This document shows positions 22,976 to 34,208 of a stretch of 64,000 bases of DNA, one piece after another. The DNA comes from Trichoplusia ni (taxonomy: Eukaryota; Arthropoda; Insecta; Lepidoptera; Noctuidae). Every line of letters starts with the position of its first letter. Within the stretch, counting starts at the first letter, position 1. A program made the position numbers and the translations under genes. The notes beneath the pieces are model-generated. The model made no database searches and was not told where the DNA came from. It was given only the letters and a program-made list of their open reading frames with translations. Location: NCBI RefSeq assembly GCF_003590095.1, contig NC_039478.1, positions 18,104,001 through 18,168,000 of the forward strand, in the 5' to 3' direction.

Positions 22976-24280
22976 ATGGGCAAAATAGTATTTCTATGAA
23001 GTTTTCAAAAAGCAATAAATATCACACTTTTGGACAGATCTCTTCCCAAATAGAAAATTGATTATTGAAAACCACTTTTGTTCAATTTCATTACTCGATT
23101 CCAAATTTATAAATTTAGAATCCAGGTTTCCACACAAGATAACCCTTTTGCAACTTATATCTCGTAATATTAAAGATTGAAACTTTGAAAAAGTTGCATA
23201 AGAACTTCTTTGAATCATTAATTACTTTCCAACTATTATCTTTTCATTTTCCTGCTACTTTAATCTGCTATCACCATTGTTAAGCCTGATTACTTCAAAC
23301 TAGATCTTAACCCCAAATATTTGCGGATACTGAACTTGCCTACATCATTACCAACCAGCGTCAATTGATGACTAACAAAGGCTGGGTTCAGCTGGCGCCA
23401 TTCAAATGACGTAGGAATCCGTGTTACCTTAGTAGTATATCATGATGACAGATTTCTCATATGATAAGATGATAACATAACACAGTCACTGACCTCTTAT
23501 TATAGTACGCGGGTTCGGGTTTCGGGTGCAAATTCTTCATTTTTTTTCGTGTGTATGTAATTAGATGACTTTGTAAATTTTTGTTGTTATTGTTTCATTT
23601 ATTCCACGTTATTGTTTTAATGCTATTAATGAAATTAAATTCTTATGATATGCAAAAATCTCATCATATTTTAAAGACGGATGATAGCAATTAAAAAGAA
23701 AAAGATAGATAGAAATAATATGTTCATTTTCAGTCTAAACTGGACTAGGTGTTACCTACGTGTTCATCTCAAATAATCTAAATTCTTAAAGAGAATATCA
23801 GTTACCCTGATTAGTATACTATAATAGAGGCCAACTAAACACACCTATTGGTTAAAGTCTAGAAATATTGTTATCTATTACCTGTCATTGACCCTTAATT
23901 TGAGCCGACATGAATCTCATTTTTATGTTATCTAAATGATTTTAAGTCTAAGTTTAATCGTATAGCTACCTCTGGACGTTTTAGGTAATTTATTTGTGCA
24001 TACACTTAATTAGTATAGTAAACAGGATAATATCCCAAGTGAAAGAAAAATAGCCAAAGTAGTAATTCCTAACATTATTTAAAACGTAATGTAATTTAAT
24101 ATTTCTCATTTATTAACTTTTTCTATTATCAGATTAAATCCAAAGAATTGTATTAAAATTTATAACAAAAAAAAAATCTCATTACAACAATCAAATTAAA
24201 AAAAAACACTATTAAAATACAAAACTATGAAATAAATAATAAAACAAAAGAATTCTTCAACTAAAAATTCGTGAATGGAC
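22976..24280. other. Long AT-rich stretch, nothing recognised
   Basis: Very AT-rich, especially 24050-24260. A GGGTTCGGGTTTCGGG run at about 23512-23527 is of unknown meaning. Confidence 0.4.
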
Positions 24281-24400
24281 GCAAAAAATTCCACGCGTCG
24301 CGTCAAAGCGTCGCGTTTCAGATGTTTCAGAAACTAAACCGAGCCGACGTCAGCTTTACGCAATCACAGTGACTGATGGGCAGTGACGTGCTTTAGGAAA
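24281..24400. promoter_or_regulatory. Candidate regulatory island with GCGTCGCGT direct repeat
   Basis: GCGTCGCGT occurs at 24295-24303 and 24308-24316, followed within 60 bp by CCGACGTCAGC and AGTGACGTGC, two CRE-like half sites. The island interrupts more than a kilobase of very AT-rich sequence. The function is inferred from composition and motif density only. Confidence 0.3.
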
Positions 24401-25487
24401 CTGTTATCTTTGAAACACGTTTCAAAAGAAACATTAAAGATTTTTTAAGAATCTAGGGTTTTTGACCGTGGCACAGATGATGGTTATCAAGAAGAAGGTA
24501 CAATATTATCGAAATATATCACTCCATTGAGAACGTAACACTTTTTGAAGTATTTTAATAGTAGGTTCATGTACTTTCTTGATATAAAATAAAAATATAA
24601 TCAAACAAGACTGAATGATTGACAGACATAAATGGATAGAAATGCTAAAACTATGCAGCATCTCTAATAATAAATTAGATTGGCTATTTATACCATTCAC
24701 TCTCTCAAACTCACTAAACTCTTCTTCATTCTTTCCTAGGCACAAAACGTTATAGTAAACTATACACAACTTTGTTTAGTAGGTACGTTCAAACAACATG
24801 GTACATCACATTCATACTGAATTCGTGGAGAGCACCTCCTAATGTAATACATAAATAATAACATTGCCACTCAGATCACGCGCCGCTGCAAAAATTTGTT
24901 TACCGTCCGGAAACGACATTTTTTTCGCGGCTTTTTTAGTGACTTGCAACGCGCATTCGGTTTACTTTGATTCATGAATTAAAAATATCACATACGTACA
25001 GTCGAGGGCTAAACTAAATCAATTTGGAAAATAAAAGTAATTTATAGATTTATTTGTGTGCCTTACTCATTAACCGTGATGGCAAGACTAGTTTAAGTGA
25101 TATTAATGATATTTTCTTTTTTCTGCTATAACAATAAATACTAAAAATGAAAATCGAAGTTATGCGTTTCTTATGGTCATAAGTTTAATGGGTGACAAAC
25201 TTTTTCCCAAATTACGCGTTGCGAGACTAACTTGACTGATTTTTTTATTTGTTTTTGATCAGGTAGTTTTTCTGCATTTTCTACACTTTTACTATCTATT
25301 TCTGTGTATGTCTGTACATAGGCGGCAAAGCAGCCGCCGCGAGCGTCTGCCAAAATCTTTCCTGGAACGTATATTTTTACGACGACGCATATAAAACGCG
25401 CTTTTGTCGACAATGTTTGTTTTTAGTAGTATCTAATAATATCAATGATAAACTGGAATGTTTGTCCGTTCATCACGACTTTGTTCT
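24401..25487. other. Stretch without recognised gene
   Basis: Two GC-richer patches lie at 24870-24960 and 25320-25410. The second lies within a 78-codon minus-strand open frame (25177-25413) whose product is not recognised. Confidence 0.35.
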
Positions 25488-25555
25488 ACGAAGGCGTAGG
25501 CAGGACTGTGCCGAACACCCACTTCACACCATAACGTTGCCCATGTAATTTTATA
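25488..25555 (-). repeat. SINE body fragment, minus orientation
   Basis: TACGAAGGCGTAGGCAGG, then CACCCACTTCACACCATAAC and GCCCATGTAATTTTA, resembles the reversed 3' part of a common lepidopteran SINE. Truncated and diverged. Confidence 0.35.
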
Positions 25556-26387
25556 CTGGACTATTTCTGTTTTCTTGGCGTGATGAAAATTTGGAATTCA
25601 CACAGTTAATAAATCATCGTGTAATCTCAAATGTCCTATACAAAATGTGTCTTGAATAAAATTACAAATTAAAATTTTTGGTTCAAACAATAAAATCTAC
25701 AGCATAAAAATCTATTCGGAAGCCACAAGGTACCAAAAACAAAGACACGCACAGACCAAACAGGCCCACCTCTCTTACTCCTTAAAACAATAATTGAATG
25801 ACTCTAATATTGTAAATACAAATTTTAGCCAAAAATTTTTAAGATTATTTTCTCCGTGTAGGTAAGAGGAAGTATCGAATTGCATCTATATCTATCCAGT
25901 CCATGTTTGGTATATTTTTAGCCTTTCTCCAGTCATTATGCCGTGAGTCACTGATACTTTGACTATCTTTAGAAGCTATTCGAATTAAAACTTGGCTTAG
26001 CTAAATTAATAGGCCTGAACGAAGTTTATGAGTGAATGAAATAAGAAATGTGAATGAAATTCTGAATGTGAGTGATTTATTTGATAGGTCCGGTTTTGTT
26101 TCAGTCGATTTGTTTTGGTAACAACTTTGAATATAAATGTTTTTTTTTCTGCAAGTTTCAATATGTAGATATAATTTTGAATTATCATGGTATGTAGGTA
26201 CATATGACTCGGCCATGGCTTCAAATCTTACCTACTATATGTTTAATTTAAAATTATTAATTTAAAAAAAATAAAACAATGATTTTGATGAATGATTTAC
26301 GAAGAAGAAAATCGCCTAAAAGTCATTTTCGTAACAATAAAAAAAATGTCAACAACATATTTTTACAATTTCCGTCAACCTATCCGA
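25556..26387. other. AT-rich stretch, nothing recognised
   Basis: Contains short overlapping open frames at 26001-26224 on the minus strand with no recognisable product. Confidence 0.4.
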
Positions 26388-26730
26388 TGACGTCACACTA
26401 GTGTTGCAACTGTCAACAACACAAAAAAAAAACGCATTCAGTTTGCCGATTTCCCGCGAACGATAACGATAAATTGCATCAACAACGTTTCATAGTTTCG
26501 ATTCGTCGAACGAAAGAGTGCTCGATTTAATTGCGTTTTATCGATTTTTGATTTGATAATGTTTTGCGGAACTGCGATACGGAGGGTACGCGTGTTTTTC
26601 CTGCTCGGTTTAGACGCCGGCTGTTGGTTGTTTGTTTGTTATTGTTGAATGTTGCTGGGAAATATTGATAAAGTTATTTTCATATCGATTTGAGTATCGA
26701 TGTAGATTGTGAATGTTAATTCTTGGAGGT
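26388..26730 (+). promoter_or_regulatory. Candidate promoter and non-coding first exon
   Basis: A CRE palindrome TGACGTCA (26388-26395) is followed 40-50 bp downstream by CATTCAGTTTG, which fits the arthropod initiator TCAGT. Then comes a GC-enriched stretch with CGATAACGATAA, and finally TTGGAG|GTATGTG, a good donor with GT at 26729-26730. No long ATG frame lies between, so a 5' untranslated exon is the natural reading. Proof would need transcript data. Confidence 0.3.
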
Positions 26731-27059
26731 ATGTGTCAAGTGTGATTTTTGGAAAAGAGAACCTTTCACATGAAAACAGTGCTAGGATGAGAGAGACACC
26801 TTGTGCACTGCACTCTCCTGTTTCAACAAAAGCAATAATATACCTTTAAGTGGTGCCGATAAGGCCCATGTTCCATGCAGTTATCCTAAACTCATTACAT
26901 AATACATAGATATCTTCTACCTAGAGTTTTAGATAGAATCATCCTCAGACCGACCCTATCAAGTGTAGCTTAACCTATGATGGATCAACTGCAGTAAAGT
27001 GCGGTTATAGTTTAGACACGAGAGAACATTAAATAACTAATTCAGTGTGTGAGACACCT
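26731..27059. other. Stretch without recognised gene
   Basis: Nothing recognised between the candidate donor and the Helitron copy. Confidence 0.4.
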
Positions 27060-27311
27060 CTAGTGTATCATTCCTTGCTTCGTCCGCGTGGTTAGAAGAT
27101 ATAAGTTATGATTTATATCTGCCCTGTTTTTTTTAAACATTTTCTATTGTATCTTCGCTCCTATTAGTCGCAGCGTGATGGTATATAGCTTTAAACCTTC
27201 CACGATGAATGGTCTATTCAACACAAAAAGATTTTTTCAATTTGAACCAGTAGTTCCTGAGATTAGCGCGTTCAAACAAACAAACTCTTTAGCTTTATGT
27301 ATTAGTATAGA
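27060..27311 (-). mobile_element. Helitron-like element, minus orientation
   Basis: It begins with CTAGTGTATC at the 3' terminus and contains TTAGAAGATATAAGTTATGA, CTCCTATTAGTCGCAGCGTG and CCAGTAGTTCCTGAGATTAG. It ends GCTTTATGTATTAGTATAG. This is the reverse complement of the family at 13554-13814 and is close to full length. The terminal GC motif is mutated (CTTCGTCCGCGTGG). Confidence 0.7.
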
Positions 27312-27672
27312 TATAGATTATTGTATGTAGTTTTATATTATTAGGTGTTAAAGAATGTGTAGGTCAGCAGTACTACCTCACTAAGTAGGTACTTATTATT
27401 AGATGTTAATGGTTCTTGAAATTGGTATACAATGTACATTTTGGCAGAAACCCAGATTGAAAACGATAACAATATTTATTTATAGCTGTTAATTATTAAA
27501 CAGAGAATTATAATTAGTCGTTGTTTATTTAGATCATCCTACTTCGGTCTTGCTCTCGAGTAGGTTTGCTTGGTTTCGATTTTTTATTTATATTTTCAAG
27601 AAATATAAGTACTTACTACTTCGCAAAGTTTGGGATTTCCGTGTACGTCATCAATATAAAGTAATCAGTAAC
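27312..27672. other. AT-rich stretch between two Helitron copies
   Basis: No gene or repeat recognised. Confidence 0.4.
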
Positions 27673-27869
27673 ATCCTACTACTATTATAAAGGCGAAAGT
27701 TTGTAAGTATGGATGTTTGTTACTCTTTCACGTAAAACCTACTGAATGGATTTGAATGAAATTTGATATGGAGTAAGCTGACACCTTGGATTAACACATA
27801 GGCTACTATTTATTACGAGAAAATATCTTATTTCCTAATCACGCGGACGGAGTCACGGGTAACAGCTAG
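27673..27869 (+). mobile_element. Helitron-like element, third subfamily
   Basis: CCTACTACTATTATAAAGGC, AAGTTTGTAAGTATGGATGT and GAATGAAATTTGATATGGAG are followed by GCGGACGGAGTCACGGGTAA and CAGCTAG at the end. The structure is the same as in the other Helitrons, but the internal sequence is distinct. Diverged relatives lie at 4763 and 57486. Confidence 0.7.
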
Positions 27870-28830
27870 TTATTAATAAGGTAGATATGGTACTGAATTT
27901 ATAATTCGTAAAATGATTTAGAGCTTTGTCGACCGTGGCTCATGATTCCGCCCTAAAAGTAAAAAGTCAAAGTGTATTTTTGAAAACTAAGTGTAAGAAA
28001 GGTCTTGCAACCACAGCTGGTACAAAACTTTCTCAAGCGCTGAAAAAAATTAGAGCTGTATAAATTAAGAATGAAATATAATGGGAATATTCGAAGCCAA
28101 TTAAATTATAGAAATGAAAAACCTACAAATCTTATTAAAACCAATCGAATTTTGAATAACCCGAGATAACTCTAAGATTGGTTCCAAATAGGTTACTACA
28201 TAAAAGTCAAAGTTTATTTTGACATTGAAATGCAACCTTCTTACAGTGATATTAGGAAATATAAACAAGTCAGGCCAAGTATGTGTCTTGTATTGTTATC
28301 ACCAACAAAGGCACACACGTCTTATTAAATATCAAAGCAAATAATCCTACTTCCTTAGTTACGCCAACGGACTTGATAGATAAGAATACAGTACAAATGT
28401 GAGATATAAGACGAATAAGTATCTGTCAAACTAGCTTGTGACTGCGGTTTCGTTTGTGTGAAACATTTTTGTGATCCACAAATGCTTTAAGGTGTCATGT
28501 GAATTTAGGTATGTAAAACCCCCAAGACACGGGGAAAAAGTTACTAAGTGAGGAATTGTTCCTTACAGGTTATTGGTGATAATAAATTTAATAAAATTGG
28601 TGGTGGTTTTAAAATCGTAACAGACAACATGACAGAGTTACTTTTGTAATATAGTTGTTGGTACTACTATTCTGGTCATTTCTGGTAGATATCCGTGAAC
28701 ACTACCTTTCACTTCCTAAAAATAAGTCTTATGTAAAAAGATCAACTTTTGTTAAACCCCAGTGATATGTATGTATGAAAAGTTTTATACTCTAGTCGGT
28801 GAAATCTATGAAGATGTTTTTTTTCCTTTT
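27870..28830. other. Stretch without recognised gene
   Basis: AT-rich. No recognised repeats. Several AAGTCAAAGT phrases (27962, 28204) recur but no family is evident. Confidence 0.4.
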
Positions 28831-28836
28831 GCCGTT

Positions 28837-28945
28837 GTAGCGCGTAGCTATACAGCGCGGCGTATGTCGTAGCCTCGCGTTGCGTACTGTAGCGACTGCG
28901 CTCGCATTACGCGTAGCGCTATGGCGTAAAAGTAACGTAGCGCGC
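28837..28945. repeat. GTAGC-rich GC island
   Basis: GTAGC occurs six times in the same orientation within about 105 bp (starts 28837, 28844, 28869, 28889, 28913, 28937), usually as CGTAGCG, in a block with several CG dinucleotides per line. Spacing is irregular, so it is not a simple tandem repeat. I have seen similar CGTAGCG-rich blocks in lepidopteran DNA but cannot name a family. Confidence 0.5.
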
Positions 28946-28950
28946 TCCAC

Positions 28951-29320
28951 AAATAACGCACTTTATCAAAATATTTCAAGGTTATGTAGCACTTAGAAAA
29001 TTATCGCCGTAGTAATAATGTCTTATAAATAAAAATATTTATCAATATCTGAATAAAAATGCCTGTGAATACGATTTTCAGATCTTTATCGAAATGAGTA
29101 CATCGTGATTAAAATTATTACTCAGATTTTTTAAAATATAACGTAAAGGAATTAAAAAGTCCGCCATAGAGAGTCTGACTTTTATCAAGCAAACTAGCAA
29201 CCTGATGTCAATTTACCACATTATTTTTAAATTTAAAACCAAAAAAATAAATGCTATTACTATACTTATACTTTTATAATATGTCAAAATGACTGCATTC
29301 TAACACACCTTAGTTGATAA
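28951..29320. other. AT-rich stretch, nothing recognised
   Basis: Separates the GTAGC-rich island from the promoter-like block. Confidence 0.4.
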
Positions 29321-29333
29321 GCGATCGGCGTGG

Positions 29334-29443
29334 CACGTGTGAGCTATATCTCGGAAATCACGATAGCACGCGGCCGCGCGGCGCCGGCGCAGCTGATAAC
29401 GATAGCGCTACAACAATAATCCTGAAGAATATCGATATCGATA
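29334..29443. promoter_or_regulatory. Promoter-like block: E-box, CpG-rich core, double DRE
   Basis: CACGTG (29334-29339) is followed by a very GC-rich core (about 29364-29394, with GCGGCCGCGCGGCGCCGG), then by two overlapping TATCGATA octamers (29430-29437 and 29436-29443). TATCGATA is the DREF site of insect housekeeping promoters. No gene start is evident on either strand nearby, so direction and target are unknown. Confidence 0.35.
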
Positions 29444-29734
29444 TATATTAAACCTCACGAGCAATAATCGATAATCCTCTTGATATTACCCGAATTCATT
29501 CAAACGCATTCGTTTTATGGTTTTGTTACAGCTTACCTATATCCGCAAGGAATGCGTTTTTATAGATAATTGTGTTATCTTACAATCTTGGAATTTTTAT
29601 ATGCAAGTTTTTGAGGCACCCGGTGTATTTGTGTAGTGCACACACTTTGTGTAGTTCTAGGTTGACGAAGTGATCAAAACCGAGTCTCGAAAACTTGCTC
29701 TATTTAAACTTTATAAAAAAAACATATCTCAATA
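29444..29734. other. Stretch without recognised gene
   Basis: AT-rich, nothing recognised. Confidence 0.4.
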
Positions 29735-29776
29735 ACTACTTATTTTTGGTCGGACGGAGTCCCGAGCAAAGTCTAG
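29735..29776 (+). mobile_element. 3' terminal fragment of a Helitron-like element
   Basis: GGTCGGACGGAGTCCCGAGC followed by AAAGTCTAG resembles the terminal about 40 bp of the 27673-type family. Confidence 0.4.
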
Positions 29777-30959
29777 TAATTAAATATTATTTTTAGTAGT
29801 CCAACAGATAAAACAAAACCGCTGTCACGATGACTGCTTTTATTTAATCTATTACAAGAGCACCAAAAAAAGAGAATATTTCACAATAATTCTTGCATAA
29901 CATTATTTTATAGTAGGTATATATTTTTATGAGACATCAAATGGTATGTATAAAGGAAGTCTTTAATGTCGCGATTTTGAGTCGAAGTTGGCGCCAGCGC
30001 ATGATAACATATGTTTACTAATCCGTCAGCATAGTGATAGCAGAATATATTTAAGTGTGTTAAATGCAAAGGTATTTTATGAGATAAGAGGCGAAGGAGT
30101 GAATGAAATGAATAAAATACCATATATGGGAGAAGAGTGGGATGAGATTCGCTTGAGTTTTTCTCAATAGGAAGTGGGATGAGATTTTTCCAAGTCTTCT
30201 TCCATTACGTTCTTTGCTTTTGAAATGTTTTGGTATAAATTTTACCTATAATCATCGTATGAAGTCAAATTAAGACCGAGTCTTGCGTTTCCACCAGATC
30301 CGAGTAGCGTAGGATGTAGGGAAATACTCAGAAAGCTACTAACTCCTTCAAGTTCATTTATTATAAAAATGTTGAAGTATACCCTTAAGCCGTCTTTTAT
30401 TTCTCGCCATAACAAGTATGCTCTGTTAAAATCAAAACTAAAATCCAAGAACTAGAATTATTTGACTGAGGAAAAAGACGAAAAACTAAAGTGGAAATTA
30501 TATCTTTCCTCCAAAACTAACACTTCGCATATTTGGCCAATTGGGGGCCTGGGTACGTGGTTCTTGGTCCCCAAGAACAGGACCAAGACATCTCTTCACT
30601 ACTCTCAGTCAAAGGTACCAAAACGAATTATGTACGACCAAGCAGAAACACGATAGCCCACTAAATCACTTACGTAATACGCAATAAATACTATTGAAGC
30701 TACCGATTATATTACTCTTTATTATTTTAATAATTGTAATCCACAGGTTATCTCTGACCTACAAACGTGGATATTTGATAGGAATATAAACCTTCGGCCA
30801 CAGATAATACGGGCCTTCGATAACGCTGACTTATCTGATATGCTATCACGGCCATTTTATAAGAAACAAAGACTACATATGTTTTTTGTCTTTGTTATGT
30901 TTTTTTTGTGTATTGCTGTCTTGTTTTCACAACATCATTTTGATCCTTGTGATTTAGGG
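29777..30959. other. Stretch without recognised gene
   Basis: Open frames of 60-71 codons on both strands (29908-30656) show no domains. A repeated CCAAGAACAGGACCAAGA-like patch at about 30569-30590 is local. Confidence 0.35.
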
Positions 30960-31022
30960 GGTTTCACATATTCAACACGACACCCAGACTTAGAACAAGC
31001 ATTCGATGGTCACACACGTTTG
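30960..31022 (-). repeat. Fragment of the tRNA-like SINE family
   Basis: GTTTCACATATTCAACACGA then CACCCAGACTTAGAACAAGC and ATTCGATGGTCACACA match the family landmarks at 14193 and 35336. The B-box part is missing. Confidence 0.45.
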
Positions 31023-32284
31023 TCTTATAATTGGAAGGGTTTTTTAAGAGGTTGAAGCTCTCAAGTTTGCGACTATTAGTGAATGTAAAGGTTGGTTATA
31101 TGTTGAACTTAATTTTAATAAGTTTTGGGTTATAAAGTTAAAGTATTCGTAATTTTTTTTGGTTAATAGTAAGAACATACGATGTAATCATAGGGTTTGA
31201 TGCCATTGCGAAAGCGAGACCCTATTACGAATGTAGAGCGCTATCTCTCTCTCACAATAATATCCGAGCTCTCAGTACAAGGAAATTTAGTTTTAAGAAT
31301 CCTCTGTTACTATAGTCCCATCCATTAAAGTGAACATCAACACCACTGCGTACTACTGACTACAGTAGTCTGTCCCGGTTGCGCCAGCATTTCGCAATGA
31401 CTGGAAAATTTACGTTTCAGAAAAGCTCGACACAGATTTTTAGTTTTGAGTGATTCCTTAGCAAACATTTCTAAACGAAACATTTTATATACATACAGCG
31501 AACTAGGTTAATCACATTTCATGATAAGATAAACCTGATAATTCTTGCAGTTTTCAATTTTCAACTGTATTATGAAAGTGATAAAGTGTAATTTCTTTTG
31601 TTGTAATATATATCTTTATTTAACATAAAGTGGAAGTTAGGTAAATAAACTAATTGAGGATTAGTAATGTGTGAGAAAATGAAAGTGTGGTGATTACTTT
31701 AGAATGTTTGATGTAACGCAATTACAGATGATAATTTTTTAGAGTTAAAACAAAGAGTTGAACGGTATTTATGGGTTTCAGAAATTCCGTTTTCGTGAAA
31801 TAAAGTTTAACATCTAACATCTAATTATACTCCATAGTAAGTTACACAATTTAGATCTTCTTGAAAAACAATGATTAGAAGATGAGATTTTTTCCTTAGG
31901 AATCTTAGAAAAAAAAAATCTTCAGTATCTTGAGATTCAAGTCTAAACGTTTTTTCAAAATTGGTATAACAATTTAGCTATGAAAGAGTAATAGATGTAA
32001 ATATTTACGAATGTATAATGTTAGTATTTGTGGATGATAAGACAAGCAATATAGGTAAGTAGAATTAAGATATAAAAATAAATAAAACGCCGTTTTCCTC
32101 CTAAAAAAGGGTCAAATAAGTCCATGCCTTTAATTTACAGTTTTACAATTTAGCAGTAGACAAACTTATTCAGAATAGTTTTATAGGACAGATTTTTTAA
32201 ACTTAATTAAAAAGTGCAAAAAAACTAGGTTAGTAATTATATCGTACATCTCTATGGTAATATCTCATTCAATGAATAAAACAA
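31023..32284. other. Stretch without recognised gene
   Basis: Contains GCGAGACCCTATTACG and a CTCTCTCTC patch around 31215-31255, and the palindrome GACTACAGTAGTC near 31359. AT-rich otherwise. Confidence 0.4.
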
Positions 32285-32455
32285 TGGGAATGTCCATGTC
32301 TGCTCTTCCATAGAGCAGGGGTGGACGGCCCCTGGAAGATACCCCATATCATTTATGATTAAAATTCTCAACAAGGCCTCTGCATGTTGGACCTGTGTCC
32401 CCGTGCACGCCTTTAAAAAGGACCGGCTTCAAATGAAGTTAACCCATGAATGAAA
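32285..32455. repeat. Unidentified GC-moderate block, possible transposon remnant
   Basis: ATAGAGCAGGGGTGGACGGC, CAACAAGGCCTCTGCATGTT and CCGTGCACGCCTTTAAAAAG stand out in composition from the flanking AT-rich DNA. No open frame is preserved. I suspect an old element remnant but cannot name it. Confidence 0.25.
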
Positions 32456-33570
32456 AGAGATCTAATAAAAAGTTCTTAATTCAATTTTGTGGGAAAAACC
32501 TTTCCTTATTAAAACATCTTTTTATAATGTAGATAATTAGATATTTCGATAAAATCAAAACAATATTGTACCTATACCTAACCTGGAAAAGCCCGCTACA
32601 CTAAAATATCTATCGATTATATTTCTTTATTATTAAATATTATAATAAGATTAATTTGGTGATTAGCTCCACTAATAAATGTTTGTAAATTATTTATATT
32701 CACAAATTATAATCGTTAACAGGTGTACGTTGCACATAAAACATAATTTCAAAATTGAAAGTCAACTTGGACCTTTCAAAACTTTTAGAACCCGATCGCA
32801 ATCTTTTCACACTGTAAATAAGGACTCTATTTTTCAAGGTTTATTTGGTCATTATATTAGGTCAGTTCTTTTTGTCAGTTGTGTGTGTTTTTAAAAGGAT
32901 TCTTAAAGCAGGAGGTTTTTAATTCGTTTGTATTTTCCTTTTATGTTTTTTTTTTACCTTTGAACTCGGGATTGGATGAACCAGAATAGCTAGCATTTGG
33001 TCAAATAGAAACCTTATTAAGTTCGACTCCGTAGCTGATTCGTAGTCGGTTCGTAGTGGTATGTAATTGCTGTAAAAATATATTTGCATGATAATTTCTA
33101 AACGCCAAATTAACGTACAGATTATTAGATGCAAAACATATAATAAGTGCCACACTATGACGAATGATCATATGATTATGACAAAACACAAGAATTATCT
33201 ACGCATGAACCTCGAAAACATCACAAACATTAATCTTTGAATTTCAGTACAAACTTATCCGTCACATTATAAGAGGAAATAATCTCCGCATATTCGTAAC
33301 GTAAATGAGGCGTAATATCAGATGATAAAAACGTATGATTTCTTCAACATGACCTCACCAACAAGACCATGATAACCCATTTGTTATAACGCTGTGTTTG
33401 AATATTGATAATTATGTAACATTTTGCGCACGAATGCGGTAATATGATAACATTTTTTAAATATTTAATTGCATTTTTCCTCATCCCGTTAAGCATTGAT
33501 AACAGTCCAACATCCTTTGTTAAAGTGTAAGCGAGTCAACGGTACTCGCAGTATAGTGTTGTCTTACTTG
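32456..33570. other. Stretch without recognised gene
   Basis: AT-rich. Minus-strand open frames around 32919-33189 are low-complexity and unconvincing. Confidence 0.4.
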
Positions 33571-33574
33571 CACC

Positions 33575-33604
33575 ATGGGAAAAGTCATGCATTGCAATCT
33601 CATG
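33575..33604 (+). other. Candidate mini first coding exon
   Basis: CACCATGG at 33571-33578 is an optimal translation start context. It opens ten codons (MGKVMHCNLM) running into CATG|GTGAGTGAT, a strong splice donor with GT at 33605-33606. Such a short exon cannot be confirmed from sequence alone. No TATA box or clear initiator was found upstream. Confidence 0.2.
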
Positions 33605-33606
33605 GT

Positions 33607-34140
33607 GAGTGATATTCGAATTACAAGAGAGTGTAAAATCCTCTTTTTTGTTATAGCTTATAATTGATAAGAACGGTTGATAAAGTTGGTAATTATTAGT
33701 ACTGGTTAACAAGGAAGAACCTTGATGTATAAGATATCTTATTTGTATTTTTCATAAAATTATGTAATTTTTACGTAAGATAAGAATGTTATATAATTGT
33801 GAATCCTGATATACGTAAGTAAATAAAAAAAAAATATGTGAAATAAACTTCGATTCTGAAGGGTATTGCAAGCTTGTAAAATAATGTTTTCATTTCTGAT
33901 TTATTGATTGCCTTAACTGCCAAATTTGGAACGCACTTACATCTGCCATAAACTTTATTTTTACGCGCATAGACATAGAAAATCTCGAGTATTGCACTCA
34001 TTAAACGCCAACCCTCGCGTGTTTAGCTCAAATGGATTAACGTACAACCATTGTACCATCATCCCGTGTTAAACTCCTATACGTTTCACATTGAGTGAAA
34101 CTCGGTACTATGATGTAAAGGCATTTTATAGGTAGTTGTA
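33607..34140. other. AT-rich stretch, nothing recognised
   Basis: A 70-codon minus-strand open frame (33789-34001) shows nothing recognisable. Confidence 0.4.
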
Positions 34141-34208
34141 AACACGCGATGCGTGACGTGCGACCGTTGCAGCGACTCCCGGGGGACTGAAGCGATGGCG
34201 GGAGTTCG
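34141..34208. other. GC-rich island
   Basis: ACGCGATGCGTGACGTGCGA is followed by GCAGCGACTCCCGGGGGACT. It is markedly GC-richer than its surroundings. It overlaps a 77-codon minus-strand open frame (34086-34319) of unknown nature. Confidence 0.3.
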
